Shown: positions 27,694-36,753, numbered from the stretch's first letter. The stretch: 64,000 nt of DNA from Burkholderia oklahomensis C6786 (GCF_000959365.1 NZ_CP009555.1:1240001-1304000); one strand, 5' to 3'. Numbers and translations are program-made. Notes: generated from the letters alone by a model not told the origin.

Positions 27694-28803
27694 TCACGCG
27701 GGCGCGGCGTCGCGCGCGGGTTGCGCGGCGCGGCCGGGACGGCTTGAAAGGATGCGAAAGTTTAGCATGACGACGAGGAGGAGCAGGATCGCGGCCCCCC
27801 CGTTATGCGCGACCGCGACCGGCAAAGGCCACTGCAGCACGATATTCGTCAAACCCGTGACGAATTGCAGCACGACGACGAAGAGCACGCCGTTCGCCGG
27901 GCGCCGCAGCGACGCGAAGCGGCGCATCTTCAGCGCGAAGGCGGCCAGGTACGCGACGACGACGAACGCGAACGTCCGGTGCGTCCAGTGGATCGCGACG
28001 AGCGCGTCCTGCGTGATCGCGTCGCCGTCGTTCGTCATGCCGAGCGCGCGCCACAGGTGGAAGCCGTTGCGAAAGTCCATCGGCGGAATCCACGCGCCGT
28101 TGCAGGTCGGGAAATCGGTGCACGCGAGCACCGCGTAATTCGTGCTGACCCAGCCGCCGAGCGCGATTTGCACGACGAGCAGGACGAGCGCCGCGAGCGC
28201 CGCCGCGCGATAGCGGCCGGCCTCGGGCTCGTATGCGGGCAGCGGCGTCTGGCGCGCGGCGAGCCAGCCGAGCGTGCCGAGCAGCGTGAGGCCGAGCAGC
28301 AGGTGGATCGTCACGATCACGGGCTGCAACTTCATCGTCACGGTCCACGCGCCGAACGCGCCCTGCACGAGAATCAGCAGCAAGAGGCTCGTCGGCCACC
28401 ACGGCGATACGTGCAGCGGCCGGCGGCGCAGCCGCGCGGCCCACGCGATCACGGTCTGCGCGATGATCAGCACGCCGATCGCCATCGCGAAATAGCGGTG
28501 GATCATCTCGATCCACGCCTTCGTCATGCTGACGGGGCCCGTCGGCATCGCCTGATGCGCGGCGGTGATCGCCGCGTGCGCGACGAACGGCGACGACGTG
28601 CCGTAGCAGCCGGGCCAATCCGGGCAGCCGAGGCCGGAATCGGTCAGGCGCGTGAAGCCGCCGAACATCACGAGATCGAGCGTGAGGAACGTCGTGATCC
28701 AGACGAGCTTGCGGAACTTGTCGTCGTCCGCCTTCACCCACACGTACGACAGCGGCAGCAGCGCGATGCAGAGGCCGATCAGGCCGAGTTGCAGTAGATA
28801 CAT
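27694..28803 (-). CDS. ctaA: Heme A synthase (COX15/CtaA)
   Basis: This 369-aa polytopic membrane protein converts heme O to heme A. It has eight hydrophobic segments and the conserved first-helix region GGFTRLTDSGLGCPDWPGCYG (near 48-68), where the paired Cys lie. His residues in MIHRYFAMAIG, TIHLLLG, FHLWRALG and IHWTHRTFAF are the expected heme ligands. Together with CtaB it supplies the heme for the aa3 oxidase encoded further along. Confidence 0.95.
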   Translation of the reverse strand: MYLLQLGLIGLCIALLPLSYVWVKADDDKFRKLVWITTFLTLDLVMFGGFTRLTDSGLGCPDWPGCYGTSSPFVAHAAITAAHQAMPTGPVSMTKAWIEMIHRYFAMAIGVLIIAQTVIAWAARLRRRPLHVSPWWPTSLLLLILVQGAFGAWTVTMKLQPVIVTIHLLLGLTLLGTLGWLAARQTPLPAYEPEAGRYRAAALAALVLLVVQIALGGWVSTNYAVLACTDFPTCNGAWIPPMDFRNGFHLWRALGMTNDGDAITQDALVAIHWTHRTFAFVVVAYLAAFALKMRRFASLRRPANGVLFVVVLQFVTGLTNIVLQWPLPVAVAHNGGAAILLLLVVMLNFRILSSRPGRAAQPARDAAPA

Positions 28804-28846
28804 CCGTGTTTCTCTCTTACCCTCTATCGCCGGTCGCAGCCGGCGC

Positions 28847-29488
28847 TCAACCGATGCTCGACCACTTGAGGAGCTTCGTCACGTCCTTCTTGATCTTGCT
28901 CGGATCCGGATTCTTCGGGAAACGCATCATCAGATTGCCGTTCGGATCGACGAGATAGATGTGATCGGCGACCTGCGTGCCCGCGTCGGCCGGCAGCCAT
29001 GCGGCGACGGCGGCCGGATCGGCGCGCAGCCTGACCGTGTCCGGATACGCGTCCGCGATCGCGGCCGGCACGTTCGCCGCGTCGCTCTTCAGCCACACCA
29101 TCGTGATCCGCTGCCGCTCGCCTGCCTGCGTCGCGCGCACCTGGCGCATGAAGTAGAGCTTCTTCGCGCACGCGTCGCTGCACGCGCCGCCGTCTTCCAT
29201 CACGAACAGCCACACGCCGCGCAGCGACGCGAGCGGCACCGTCTTGCCCGCTTCGTCGACGACGGTCAGATCGGGCGGAATCGGCCGCTGCGGCTCGATC
29301 AGCGTGCCGTAGTTGGTCGCGCCGCCGCGCGGCTTGATCACGTAATACGTGAAATACGACGCGATCACGGGCGCCGCGCAGACGAGCGCGAGCGCGAGCA
29401 GCACCCAGCGGCCGCGCTTCCATGAACCGCGCTGCGCGGGTTCCGCTTGCCGGCCGCCCTGCGGCTCCGTCGGACGGGAAGATTGCAT
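28847..29488 (-). CDS. Membrane-anchored thioredoxin-fold cytochrome oxidase assembly protein
   Basis: This 213-aa protein has one N-terminal membrane segment (RWVLLALALVCAAPVIASYF, about 25-45). The periplasmic part has a SCO-like layout (LRGVWLFVMEDGGACSDACAKKLY with C-x3-C, later DHIYLVDPNGNLMMRFP). It sits between the Surf1 gene and ctaA, as commonly seen in Burkholderiales oxidase loci, and probably helps copper delivery or thiol handling. The start at 29488 leaves a GAGG-like site 8-15 bp upstream; longer frames overlap the Surf1 gene. Confidence 0.8.
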   Translation of the reverse strand: MQSSRPTEPQGGRQAEPAQRGSWKRGRWVLLALALVCAAPVIASYFTYYVIKPRGGATNYGTLIEPQRPIPPDLTVVDEAGKTVPLASLRGVWLFVMEDGGACSDACAKKLYFMRQVRATQAGERQRITMVWLKSDAANVPAAIADAYPDTVRLRADPAAVAAWLPADAGTQVADHIYLVDPNGNLMMRFPKNPDPSKIKKDVTKLLKWSSIG

Positions 29489-29552
29489 CACCAAAGAAAC
29501 CTCTTGAAACGATGGACGTCGCGCGGCGCCGCGCGACGGACCGGCGCCGCCG

Positions 29553-30266
29553 TCACGCGTCGCCGGACTGCTTTTTCGCCGCGCGCCGCGCGGCATACAG
29601 ACCGAAGCCGGCGGCAGCCGCCGCCATGCCCCACCACTGAAACATGTAACCGTAGTTGCGCTCGACGCCCGTCGTCGGCGCGGGCCAGTCGCGCACGAGC
29701 TTGTCGCCGCCGTCGCTCGTCTGCTGAATCACGAACGGCTGCAGCGGCAGGCCGGTTTCCCGCGCGTACGCGGCGGCGTCGAGATTCTGCCGGATCTTCT
29801 GATGCGCGGCCGAGCCGCCTTCGCCGAGTTCGAACGCGCGCGACGCGCTGCCGCGCGCAATGCCCTCGATCGTCACGTCGCCCGCAGGCGTCGCGAACGG
29901 CTCGATCGCGGTGCGGTCCGCGAAATTGCGCGGCAGCCATCCGCGGTTCACGAGCACGTAGCCGCCGTTCGCGAGCTTCAGCGGCATCACGACGTAGAAG
30001 CCCGGCTGATCGTTGTACGGCCGGTTGTCGAGGAACACCACGAGCTCCGGCATGAAGCGGCCGACCGCGCGCACGCGATGGAACTCGATGTCCTTCAGCG
30101 CGACGGGCGCGCGCGGCACGTCGACGGGGCTCGCGCGCTCGTAGCGCGTGATCCGCGATTCGAGCGCCTCCTTCTGATGCGCGCGGTCGCGCTGCCAGAA
30201 ACCGAGCCGCACCGTCACCGCGATCACCGCGAGAATCAGCAGCGCGGGCAGCCAGCGAATCCTCAT
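29553..30266 (-). CDS. SURF1 family cytochrome oxidase biogenesis protein
   Basis: This 237-aa protein has one membrane helix at each end: an N-terminal one at about 5-22 and a C-terminal one near 208-228. The periplasmic domain has the SURF1 motifs FLDNRPYNDQPGFYVVMPL and YVLVNRGWLPRNF, and ends with RNYGYMFQWWGMA. Surf1 helps insert heme A into subunit I. It is the first gene of the minus-strand assembly operon and is divergent from the 69-aa gene at 30354. Longer upstream frames are spurious because they run into the divergent gene. Confidence 0.92.
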   Translation of the reverse strand: MRIRWLPALLILAVIAVTVRLGFWQRDRAHQKEALESRITRYERASPVDVPRAPVALKDIEFHRVRAVGRFMPELVVFLDNRPYNDQPGFYVVMPLKLANGGYVLVNRGWLPRNFADRTAIEPFATPAGDVTIEGIARGSASRAFELGEGGSAAHQKIRQNLDAAAYARETGLPLQPFVIQQTSDGGDKLVRDWPAPTTGVERNYGYMFQWWGMAAAAAGFGLYAARRAAKKQSGDA

Positions 30267-30353
30267 CGCGCCGCTCCCCGGGGGCGACGACTGCCCGACC
30301 GAAGTGCGATAATGGCGCTTTCTTCCCCTAATTGCCGGTTTCCGGTTAGCTTC

Positions 30354-30563
30354 ATGCACATTCTCGTTCCGATCGCCTTTGTACTCATCATCGCCAGCAT
30401 GGTGTCGGCGCTGTATTTCATGATGCACGACCGGGGCCATACGAAGCGGATGGTCTGGTCGCTCGCGATGCGAGTCGGCCTGTCGATCTCGCTGTTCCTG
30501 TTCATCCTGTTCGCGAACTGGATGGGCTGGATCCATTCGACCGGCATTCCGATCGGCCGCTGA
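30354..30563 (+). CDS. Twin-helix membrane protein of cox locus (DUF2909-like)
   Basis: This 69-aa protein has two membrane helices: about 2-22 (HILVPIAFVLIIASMVSAL) and 42-60. The short cytosolic link is MMHDRGHTKRMVW. It sits between ctaE (convergent) and the Surf1 gene (divergent), as its relatives do in other beta-proteobacteria. It is thought to be an oxidase-associated small protein; direct function is unknown. The 87-bp gap to the Surf1 gene should hold two back-to-back promoters. Confidence 0.85.
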   Translation: MHILVPIAFVLIIASMVSALYFMMHDRGHTKRMVWSLAMRVGLSISLFLFILFANWMGWIHSTGIPIGR

Positions 30564-30605
30564 TGCGGCATAACGCCGCACGAGCGCGATCCATTTAAGC
30601 AAAAA

Positions 30606-30631
30606 CGCCGCCCGACGAAGTCGGGGCGGCG
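30606..30631 (-). terminator. Distal hairpin of a double terminator after ctaE
   Basis: Arms CGCCGCCCGAC and GTCGGGGCGGCG (one bulge) have TTTTTGCTT following on the minus strand. It is the second hairpin met by transcripts leaving ctaE. Confidence 0.7.
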
Positions 30632-30684
30632 CACCGGTCGGCCTGCGGCCCTTCGGCGCGCATCGCGGCGCCGACGAACCAAGC

Positions 30685-30716
30685 AAACGGCCCGCGCATC
30701 GCTGCGCGGGCCGTTT
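30685..30716. terminator. Strong hairpin between convergent genes
   Basis: Fourteen-base arms (AAACGGCCCGCGCA and its complement) enclose a 4-base loop. TTTTCGTTGTT follows on the plus strand. It can end the 69-aa gene transcript and also the ctaE transcript, whose stop lies 6 bp away. Confidence 0.85.
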
Positions 30717-30722
30717 TCGTTG

Positions 30723-31580
30723 TTACAGCCAGTAGACGACGACGTACAGGCCCAGCCAGACGACGTCGACGAAGTGCCAGTACCACGCGGCGCCTTCGAA
30801 TGCGAAGTGGTGATCCGGCTTGAAGTGGCCGCGGATCATCCGCACCAGCACCACCGCGAGCATCGTGCCGCCCAGGAACACGTGGAAGCCGTGGAAGCCC
30901 GTCAGCAGGAAGAATGTCGAGCCGTACACGCCGGAGCCGAGCGTCAGGTTCAGCTCGTTGTACGCGTGGAAGTACTCGAAGCCCTGCAGGAACAGGAAGC
31001 AGATGCCGAGCACGAGCGTCGCGGCGAGCCATGCGATCGCCTTCGTGCGGTGATCCTCGCGCAGCGCGTGGTGCGACACCGTCAGCGTCGCGCCGGACGA
31101 CAGCAGCAGCGCGGTGTTGAGGGTCGGGATCGGCCACGGGCCCATCGTCTTGAAGTGGCCGACGAGCGCGCCCGGGCCTTCGTTCGGCCACACCGCGGAA
31201 AAGTCCGGCCAGATCAGCTTGTAGTCGAGGCTGCCGAGCTGATGCATCGCGATTTCACGCGCATAGAACAATGCGCCGAAGAACGCGCCGAAGAACATCA
31301 CTTCGGAGAAGATGAACCAGCTCATGCTCCAGCGGTACGACTTGTCGACGCGCTTGCCGTACATCCCGCTTTCGGACTCGGCGATCGCGTCGCCGAACCA
31401 GTGATACAGCACGAACAGAAGCCACAGCAGGCCGACGAGCGCCGTGTAGGGCGCCCACGGCTCGCCGTTGACCCACAGCGCAAACGAGCCGAGCATGACC
31501 AGCAGGCCGACGGCCGCGCTGATCGGGTGCTGCGACGGATGCGGCACGAAATAGTACGGGCTCTCGTTTTGACCGGTCAT
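30723..31580 (-). CDS. ctaE: Cytochrome c oxidase subunit III
   Basis: This 285-aa membrane protein has the typical seven-helix layout. The N-terminus YYFVPHPSQHPISAAVGLLVMLG is classic for subunit III, followed later by WFIFSEVMFFGAFFGALF (with the conserved Glu) and FHGFHVFLGGTMLA. It stabilises the catalytic core of the aa3 oxidase. It is the last gene of the minus-strand structural operon, 131 bp after the DUF2970 gene. Confidence 0.97.
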   Translation of the reverse strand: MTGQNESPYYFVPHPSQHPISAAVGLLVMLGSFALWVNGEPWAPYTALVGLLWLLFVLYHWFGDAIAESESGMYGKRVDKSYRWSMSWFIFSEVMFFGAFFGALFYAREIAMHQLGSLDYKLIWPDFSAVWPNEGPGALVGHFKTMGPWPIPTLNTALLLSSGATLTVSHHALREDHRTKAIAWLAATLVLGICFLFLQGFEYFHAYNELNLTLGSGVYGSTFFLLTGFHGFHVFLGGTMLAVVLVRMIRGHFKPDHHFAFEGAAWYWHFVDVVWLGLYVVVYWL

Positions 31581-31711
31581 GCTTGATTCTCCGCTTCAGT
31601 CCAATTTGTTCCGGAACGATCCGGCTTATTTCTCTCTCGCGGCGCGCGCGGCGCCGCCTCACCTTCTGCTCGCGGGCTCGCGAAGCCGCGCGCCCGCCCA
31701 ATCCGTATCCG

Positions 31712-31915
31712 CTACCCCACCACCGCGCGCACGATCAGGATCAGCACGCCGACGAAGAGCGCCGCGCCGATCAGCGCGGCGATCAGTACGTGCAGCGGGT
31801 TGAGCTGCGTCGCGTCCGCTTCGAGATCGCGCCGCTTGCGCACGCCGAAGAACGACCACAGTACCGCCTTCATCGTCTGCAAGAACGTACTCTTGTTACC
31901 CGATCCGCTCATCAT
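31712..31915 (-). CDS. DUF2970 small membrane protein
   Basis: This 67-aa protein has one membrane helix near residues 43-64 and the region MKAVLWSFFGVRKRRDLEAD typical of DUF2970. It lies between ctaG and ctaE, as in other beta-proteobacterial oxidase operons. Two Met codons stand together at the start, after GGAGAGGG, so the protein may be 66 or 67 aa. It is probably an oxidase accessory protein of unknown function. Confidence 0.85.
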   Translation of the reverse strand: MMSGSGNKSTFLQTMKAVLWSFFGVRKRRDLEADATQLNPLHVLIAALIGAALFVGVLILIVRAVVG

Positions 31916-31932
31916 CGTCGCCCTCTCCTGTG

Positions 31933-32538
31933 TCAGGCGGCGGGCTTCGCCGCGGCGCCGCCCGTCTGCCCCGCGGCGCCACGCGCAGCGGGCGCGGGCG
32001 TGTTCAGCTCGAAAAACGTGTACGACAGCGTGATCGTCTTCACGTCGTTCGGCAGCTTCGGATCGATCACGAACACGACCGGCATGTCGCGCGTCTCGTT
32101 CGCCGTGAGCGTCTGTTGCGTGAAGCAGAAGCACTCGATCTTCTTGAAGAACTCGGTGGCCTGCTTCGGCGCGTAGCTCGGGATCGCCTGCGCGACCACC
32201 GTTCTGCCCTGCCCGTTCGTCACTTCGTAGACGACCGTCGTCAATTCGCCCGGATGCACGTCGATGCTGTTGCGCTTCGGCTTGAAACCGAGCGGCCCGC
32301 GCGCGTTCGCGTCGAGCTCGATCGACACCGTCCGGGTGTAATCGATCTGCGTGTTCTTCGCCTCGCGCTCGCTGACGTCGCGCTGCAGCAGGTTGTTGAT
32401 GCCGGTGATCTGGCAGATCGCGCGGTACATCGGCACCAGCGCGAAGCCAAAGCCGAACATCAGCCCCGCCACGACGACGAGCTTCACGAGCATCGACCGG
32501 TTGAACGCGCGATCGACGTTCGCCTCGGACTTCGACAT
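31933..32538 (-). CDS. ctaG: Cytochrome c oxidase assembly protein CtaG (Cox11)
   Basis: This 201-aa copper chaperone for the CuB site of subunit I has an N-terminal membrane anchor at about 12-34 (LVVVAGLMFGFGFALVPMYRAIC). The periplasmic Ig-like domain follows, with the copper motif IECFCFTQQTL (C-x-C) near 135 and DPKLPNDVKTITLSYTFF near the end. It is encoded between the 46-aa protein and the DUF2970 gene, within the oxidase operon. Confidence 0.96.
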   Translation of the reverse strand: MSKSEANVDRAFNRSMLVKLVVVAGLMFGFGFALVPMYRAICQITGINNLLQRDVSEREAKNTQIDYTRTVSIELDANARGPLGFKPKRNSIDVHPGELTTVVYEVTNGQGRTVVAQAIPSYAPKQATEFFKKIECFCFTQQTLTANETRDMPVVFVIDPKLPNDVKTITLSYTFFELNTPAPAARGAAGQTGGAAAKPAA

Positions 32539-32559
32539 CAGGACTTCCTCAATACTGCG

Positions 32560-32700
32560 TCAGGACGTGGACGCAATCCACTGCCGGACGACGGCACCCA
32601 CAAAGAAAACGGCGACGACGATGAGCAGGATCAAAAGCAGCCGCTTGTTGCCCGCGCGAATCTCGTCGGGCGTTCGTCTTTTTTGTGAATTCCGGGTCAT
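32560..32700 (-). CDS. 46-aa cytochrome oxidase small assembly protein
   Basis: This gene is easily missed because of size. The translation starts MTRNSQKRRTPDEIRAGNK, continues with a single helix of about 16 hydrophobic residues (LLLILLIVVAVFFVGA), and ends VVRQWIASTS. It lies between ctaD and ctaG, exactly where other Burkholderiales have a cytochrome oxidase small assembly protein. A positively charged N-terminus predicts N-in topology. Its role is not established. Confidence 0.8.
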   Translation of the reverse strand: MTRNSQKRRTPDEIRAGNKRLLLILLIVVAVFFVGAVVRQWIASTS

Positions 32701-32769
32701 GCGAAATTTTTTCGATTGGGGCTCCGCCGCCCGCGTCGCACGACGCGGGCGGCGAACATAGGCAAACCG

Positions 32770-34377
32770 TTACTCGACCGTCGGCGGGTGCTCGAACGTG
32801 TGGAACGGAGCCGGGCTCGGCACCGTCCATTCGAGGCCCGTCGCGCCGTCCCACGGCTTGTCGGAAGCCCGCTCGAGATCGCCGCCGCCGCGATACGCGG
32901 GCAGCACGACCGCGAACAGGAAATACACCTGCGCGAGGCCGAAGCCGAATGCGCCGATCGTCGCGAGCTGGTTGAAGTCGGTGAACTGCGCCGGGTAGTC
33001 CGCATAGCGTCGCGGCATGCCCGCGAGGCCGACGAAGTGCATCGGGAAGAACGTGATGTTGAAGAAGATCATCGACGACCAGAAGTGGATCTTCCCGCGC
33101 GTCTCGTTGTACATCCAGCCCGTCCACTTCGGCGCCCAGTAGTACCACCCGGCGAAGAGGGCGAACAGCGAACCCGCGACGAGCACGTAATGGAAGTGCG
33201 CGACGACGAAGTACGTGCCGTGGTACTGGATGTCGAGCGGCGCCATCGCGAGCATCAGGCCCGTGAAGCCGCCCATCGTGAACACGAACAGGAAGCCGAT
33301 CGCGAACAGCATCGGCGTCTCGAACGTCAGCGAGCCGCGCCACATCGTGGCCGTCCAGTTGAACACCTTCACGCCCGTCGGCACCGCGATCAGCATCGTC
33401 GCGTACATGAAGAACAGCTGGCCCGTGACCGGCATGCCGGTCGCGAACATATGGTGCGCCCAGACCATGAACGACAGGATCGCGATCGACGCCGTCGCGT
33501 ACACCATCGAGCTATAGCCGAACAGCGGCTTGCGCGAGAACGCCGGGATCACCTGCGACACGATCCCGAACGCCGGCAGAATCATGATGTACACCTCGGG
33601 GTGCCCGAAGAACCAGAAGATGTGCTGGTACATCACCGGATCGCCGCCGCCCGCCGCGTTGAAGAACGACGTGCCGAAGTGGCGGTCGAACAGCACCATC
33701 GTGATCGCGCCCGCCAGAACCGGCATCACCGCGATCAGCAGGTATGCGGTGATGAGCCACGTCCACGCGAACATCGGCATCTTCATCAGCGTCATGCCCG
33801 GCGCGCGCATGTTCAGGACCGTCACGACGATGTTGATCCCGCCCATGATCGACGACGCGCCCATGATGTGCACCGCGAAGATCGCGAAATCCATGCCCGG
33901 GCCCATCTGCGTCGACAGCGGCGCGTACAGCGTCCAGCCCGCGGCCGTCGCGCCGCCCGGCGCGAAGAACGAGCCGACGAGCAGCACCGCCGCGACGGGC
34001 AGCAGCCAGAAGCTGAAGTTGTTCATCCGCGCGAACGCCATGTCCGATGCGCCGATCTGCAGCGGAATCATCCAGTTCGCGAAGCCGACGAAGGCCGGCA
34101 TGATCGCGCCGAACACCATGATGAGGCCGTGCATCGTCGTCAGCTGGTTGAAGAACTCGGGCCGCATGATCTGCAGGCCCGGTTCGAACAGCTCGGCGCG
34201 AATCGCGAGCGCCATCACGCCGCCCGACAGGAACATGATGAACGAGAACAGCAGGTACAGCGTACCGATATCCTTGTGGTTGGTGGCGAACAGCCAGCGC
34301 CGCCAGCCGTGCGGGGTTTCGTGCGCGTGGTCGTCGTGCGCGTGGCCCGCGGCTACGTCGTGCCCGATGCTAGACAT
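32770..34377 (-). CDS. ctaD: Cytochrome c oxidase subunit I
   Basis: This 535-aa heme-copper oxidase catalytic subunit has about 12 membrane helices. The low-spin heme ligand lies in TMHGLIMVFGAIMP, the CuB motif in WFFGHPEVYIMILP (Glu-containing D/K-channel helix), then VWAHHMFATGMP, and the heme a/a3 His pair in VAHFHYVL. It reduces O2 to water and pumps protons. The gene starts 43 bp after ctaC; ctaG and other assembly genes follow. Confidence 0.98.
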   Translation of the reverse strand: MSSIGHDVAAGHAHDDHAHETPHGWRRWLFATNHKDIGTLYLLFSFIMFLSGGVMALAIRAELFEPGLQIMRPEFFNQLTTMHGLIMVFGAIMPAFVGFANWMIPLQIGASDMAFARMNNFSFWLLPVAAVLLVGSFFAPGGATAAGWTLYAPLSTQMGPGMDFAIFAVHIMGASSIMGGINIVVTVLNMRAPGMTLMKMPMFAWTWLITAYLLIAVMPVLAGAITMVLFDRHFGTSFFNAAGGGDPVMYQHIFWFFGHPEVYIMILPAFGIVSQVIPAFSRKPLFGYSSMVYATASIAILSFMVWAHHMFATGMPVTGQLFFMYATMLIAVPTGVKVFNWTATMWRGSLTFETPMLFAIGFLFVFTMGGFTGLMLAMAPLDIQYHGTYFVVAHFHYVLVAGSLFALFAGWYYWAPKWTGWMYNETRGKIHFWSSMIFFNITFFPMHFVGLAGMPRRYADYPAQFTDFNQLATIGAFGFGLAQVYFLFAVVLPAYRGGGDLERASDKPWDGATGLEWTVPSPAPFHTFEHPPTVE

Positions 34378-34420
34378 GAGAATCTCCTAATGCGAATACG
34401 TCGACAAACACAGCGACACG

Positions 34421-35968
34421 TCAAGCCGCCGGCCCGATCTCGACCCGCCGGGCTTCCTTCGCGTCAGCCCCGCCCGTGATCGTTTCCGGCTTCTTCAGAA
34501 TGATGCGCTCTTCCGCGATGCCCGCGGCCTTCAGCGCATCGCGCACGGCTTGTGCGCGGCGCTTGGCCAGTTCGGCGTTCGCGCCGGCCGAACCCGTCTT
34601 GTCGGTGAAGCCCGACAGCGCGAGCTTCGCGTCCGGATGCGCTTTCACGTATTCAGCCGCTGCGGCGATCGCGTCCTTCGCGTCGGCCGGCAGTTCGCTC
34701 TTGCCCGTCTCGAAATAGATCTCCGCCGGCAGCGCCTGCGCCTGGGCGGCCGCGCCCGAGGCTTCCGCCGCCGGCGCCGCCGTGTCGCCCGCCTGCTGCG
34801 CGACGTCTTCCGGCAGCTTGCCGTTGCGCGCGTCGGCCACCTGCTTCGGCTGCAGCGAGTCGCCCTTGTGGTTGCCCCACGAATTGCGTTCGTACGTGAT
34901 CACCGACGCGATGTCGAGATCCGACAGCGACGCCCACGACGGCATCGCGCCCTTGCCCTTCAGCACCTGCTCGAGGTGGCCGGCGATCGGGCCGTTGACG
35001 ATCTTGCCGCCGTCGAGCGCCGGGAATGCGCCGACGCCCTTGCCGTTCGGCTGGTGGCAGGCCGCGCAGTTCGCCTTGTAGACTTCTTCGCCGTGCGCCA
35101 TCAGTTCGGCGCGCGTATACACCTTGTTCGGATCGACCGCGCCGGCCGCGAGCTTCGCCTTCTGCGCGCTCACCCACTTCGCGTAGTCGTCGTCCGACAG
35201 CACTTCGACGACGACCGGCATGTACGCGTGCTCCTTGCCGCAGAGCTCCGTGCAGAAGCCGCGGTAGGTGCCCGTCTTCTCCGCCTTGAACCAGGTGTCG
35301 CGGACGAAGCCCGGGATCGCGTCCTGCTTGACGCCGAACGCCGGGACGTACCACGAGTGGACGACGTCGTTCGCGGTCGTGATGACGCGGATCTTCTTGT
35401 TGACCGGCACGACGAGCGGGTGGTCGACTTCCTGCAGATAGGTGTCGCTGATCGGCTGCTGGCCGTTGACTTCGCTGCGCGGCGTCGACAGCGTCGACAG
35501 GAAGCTGATGCCTTCGCCCGGTCCCTTCACGTAGTCGTAGCCCCACTTCCATTGGTAGCCGGTGACCTTGACCGTGAGATCGGCGTTCGTCGTGTCCTTC
35601 ATCGCGACGACGGCCTTCGTGGCGGGCAGCGCCATCAGCACGACGATGATGAACGGCACGATCGTCCAGATGATTTCGACGGTGGTGCTTTCGTGGAAAT
35701 TGGCGGCCTTGTGGCCTTTTGACTTACGGTGCGCGAAGATCGAATAGAACATCACGCCGAACACGCCGACGAAGATCACCGTGCAGAGGATCAGCATCAT
35801 CGTGTGGAGGTCGTAGAGCTCCTCGGCGATCTTCGTCACGGGCGCCTGGAGGTTGATCTCGTTGACGCGGGGGCCGCCCGGGCTGTCGCCGACCGCCAGA
35901 GCGGCGCCGGACAAGAGCAACCCGCTGCATGCCAGCACGCCCGTGAGGGCTCGCTTGATTGTTTTCAT
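34421..35968 (-). CDS. ctaC: Cytochrome c oxidase subunit II with fused cytochrome c and OmpA-like domains
   Basis: This 515-aa protein is much longer than a plain subunit II (about 280). It has a signal peptide, two membrane helices, then the CuA domain (HSWYVPAFGVKQD and TELCGKEHAYMP). A class I cytochrome c domain follows with C-x2-CH in CAACHQPNG near residue 300. A C-terminal OmpA/MotB-like domain from about 410 to 515 reads EIYFETGKSELPADAK and LAKRRAQAVRDAL. The caa3-like part receives electrons; the OmpA-like part may bind peptidoglycan. The start at 35968 follows GGAAG. Confidence 0.93.
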   Translation of the reverse strand: MKTIKRALTGVLACSGLLLSGAALAVGDSPGGPRVNEINLQAPVTKIAEELYDLHTMMLILCTVIFVGVFGVMFYSIFAHRKSKGHKAANFHESTTVEIIWTIVPFIIVVLMALPATKAVVAMKDTTNADLTVKVTGYQWKWGYDYVKGPGEGISFLSTLSTPRSEVNGQQPISDTYLQEVDHPLVVPVNKKIRVITTANDVVHSWYVPAFGVKQDAIPGFVRDTWFKAEKTGTYRGFCTELCGKEHAYMPVVVEVLSDDDYAKWVSAQKAKLAAGAVDPNKVYTRAELMAHGEEVYKANCAACHQPNGKGVGAFPALDGGKIVNGPIAGHLEQVLKGKGAMPSWASLSDLDIASVITYERNSWGNHKGDSLQPKQVADARNGKLPEDVAQQAGDTAAPAAEASGAAAQAQALPAEIYFETGKSELPADAKDAIAAAAEYVKAHPDAKLALSGFTDKTGSAGANAELAKRRAQAVRDALKAAGIAEERIILKKPETITGGADAKEARRVEIGPAA

Positions 35969-36041
35969 AGCTTCCTTACCCAAAATTTCCATTCAAACCC
36001 TCCCCCGTCGCCGGCCGCCCGCTTCACGCCGGCCACCCCGT

Positions 36042-36518
36042 TCAGCCGCAGCGCGACAGCGAAGCGCGCAGCTCGCGCGCGAACTGCGCGCGCCGGTATT
36101 GCGCGAGGTGCTGCCCGACCACGACGGCCTCTCCGCGCGACACCAACTTGATTGGATCGCGCGGCGACGCACCCGGCTCGACCCGCACCCAGCGCGGGTT
36201 CAATTCGATCTGCGTCAGCCGCTCCGCGCTCATCCGCTCGATGACGAGCCGGTGAGGATACAGCCGGATGCGTTCGTAATCGACTGCATGGCGCGCATAG
36301 ACTGCGAACGCGACGCCCACCGCCAGCAACTCGATCCCGGTGAAAGGCAGCACGAGCCAGGCTCCGCGCCACGACAGCAGGACCGCGATCAACAGCGAAA
36401 ACGCCGCGAGCGAAACGTAGAACGCCACGAATTGACGCGGCGACACCGAACAGTTGCGCTTCATCAGCCAGTCCGCGAGGACCGGTTCGGCGTCATGCAA
36501 ACCGTTCGCTGCTTCCAT
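36042..36518 (-). CDS. DUF2244 membrane protein
   Basis: This 158-aa protein has two adjacent hydrophobic segments near residues 25-67, followed by a cytosolic part with VDYERIRLYPHRLVIE and a conserved WVRVEP. It lies just upstream of ctaC on the same strand, as is common for this family near oxidase genes. GAGAGGCAG precedes the chosen ATG. Function is unknown; association with the respiratory chain is inferred from context. Confidence 0.8.
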   Translation of the reverse strand: MEAANGLHDAEPVLADWLMKRNCSVSPRQFVAFYVSLAAFSLLIAVLLSWRGAWLVLPFTGIELLAVGVAFAVYARHAVDYERIRLYPHRLVIERMSAERLTQIELNPRWVRVEPGASPRDPIKLVSRGEAVVVGQHLAQYRRAQFARELRASLSRCG

Positions 36519-36753
36519 CGCTGCCTCTCGCGAATGGCGTCTGATGCTTGCCCTCGTCGGGCCGGCCGTCCTGTATTGTGAGGACCCCCAGGACGACAAA
36601 CTGTCGCATTATAGGCGGGTTCAAAGTCATCCACAAGCAAACGGCCATCGCCCGGCAAGCCAAGCGCGACAAGCTTCCCGGCCATTTCAGGAGGCTTTTT
36701 CCAGCCTCCCGCGGCCGTTAATTTCCGGCATAACGAAACCCGTCTTTACCGCG

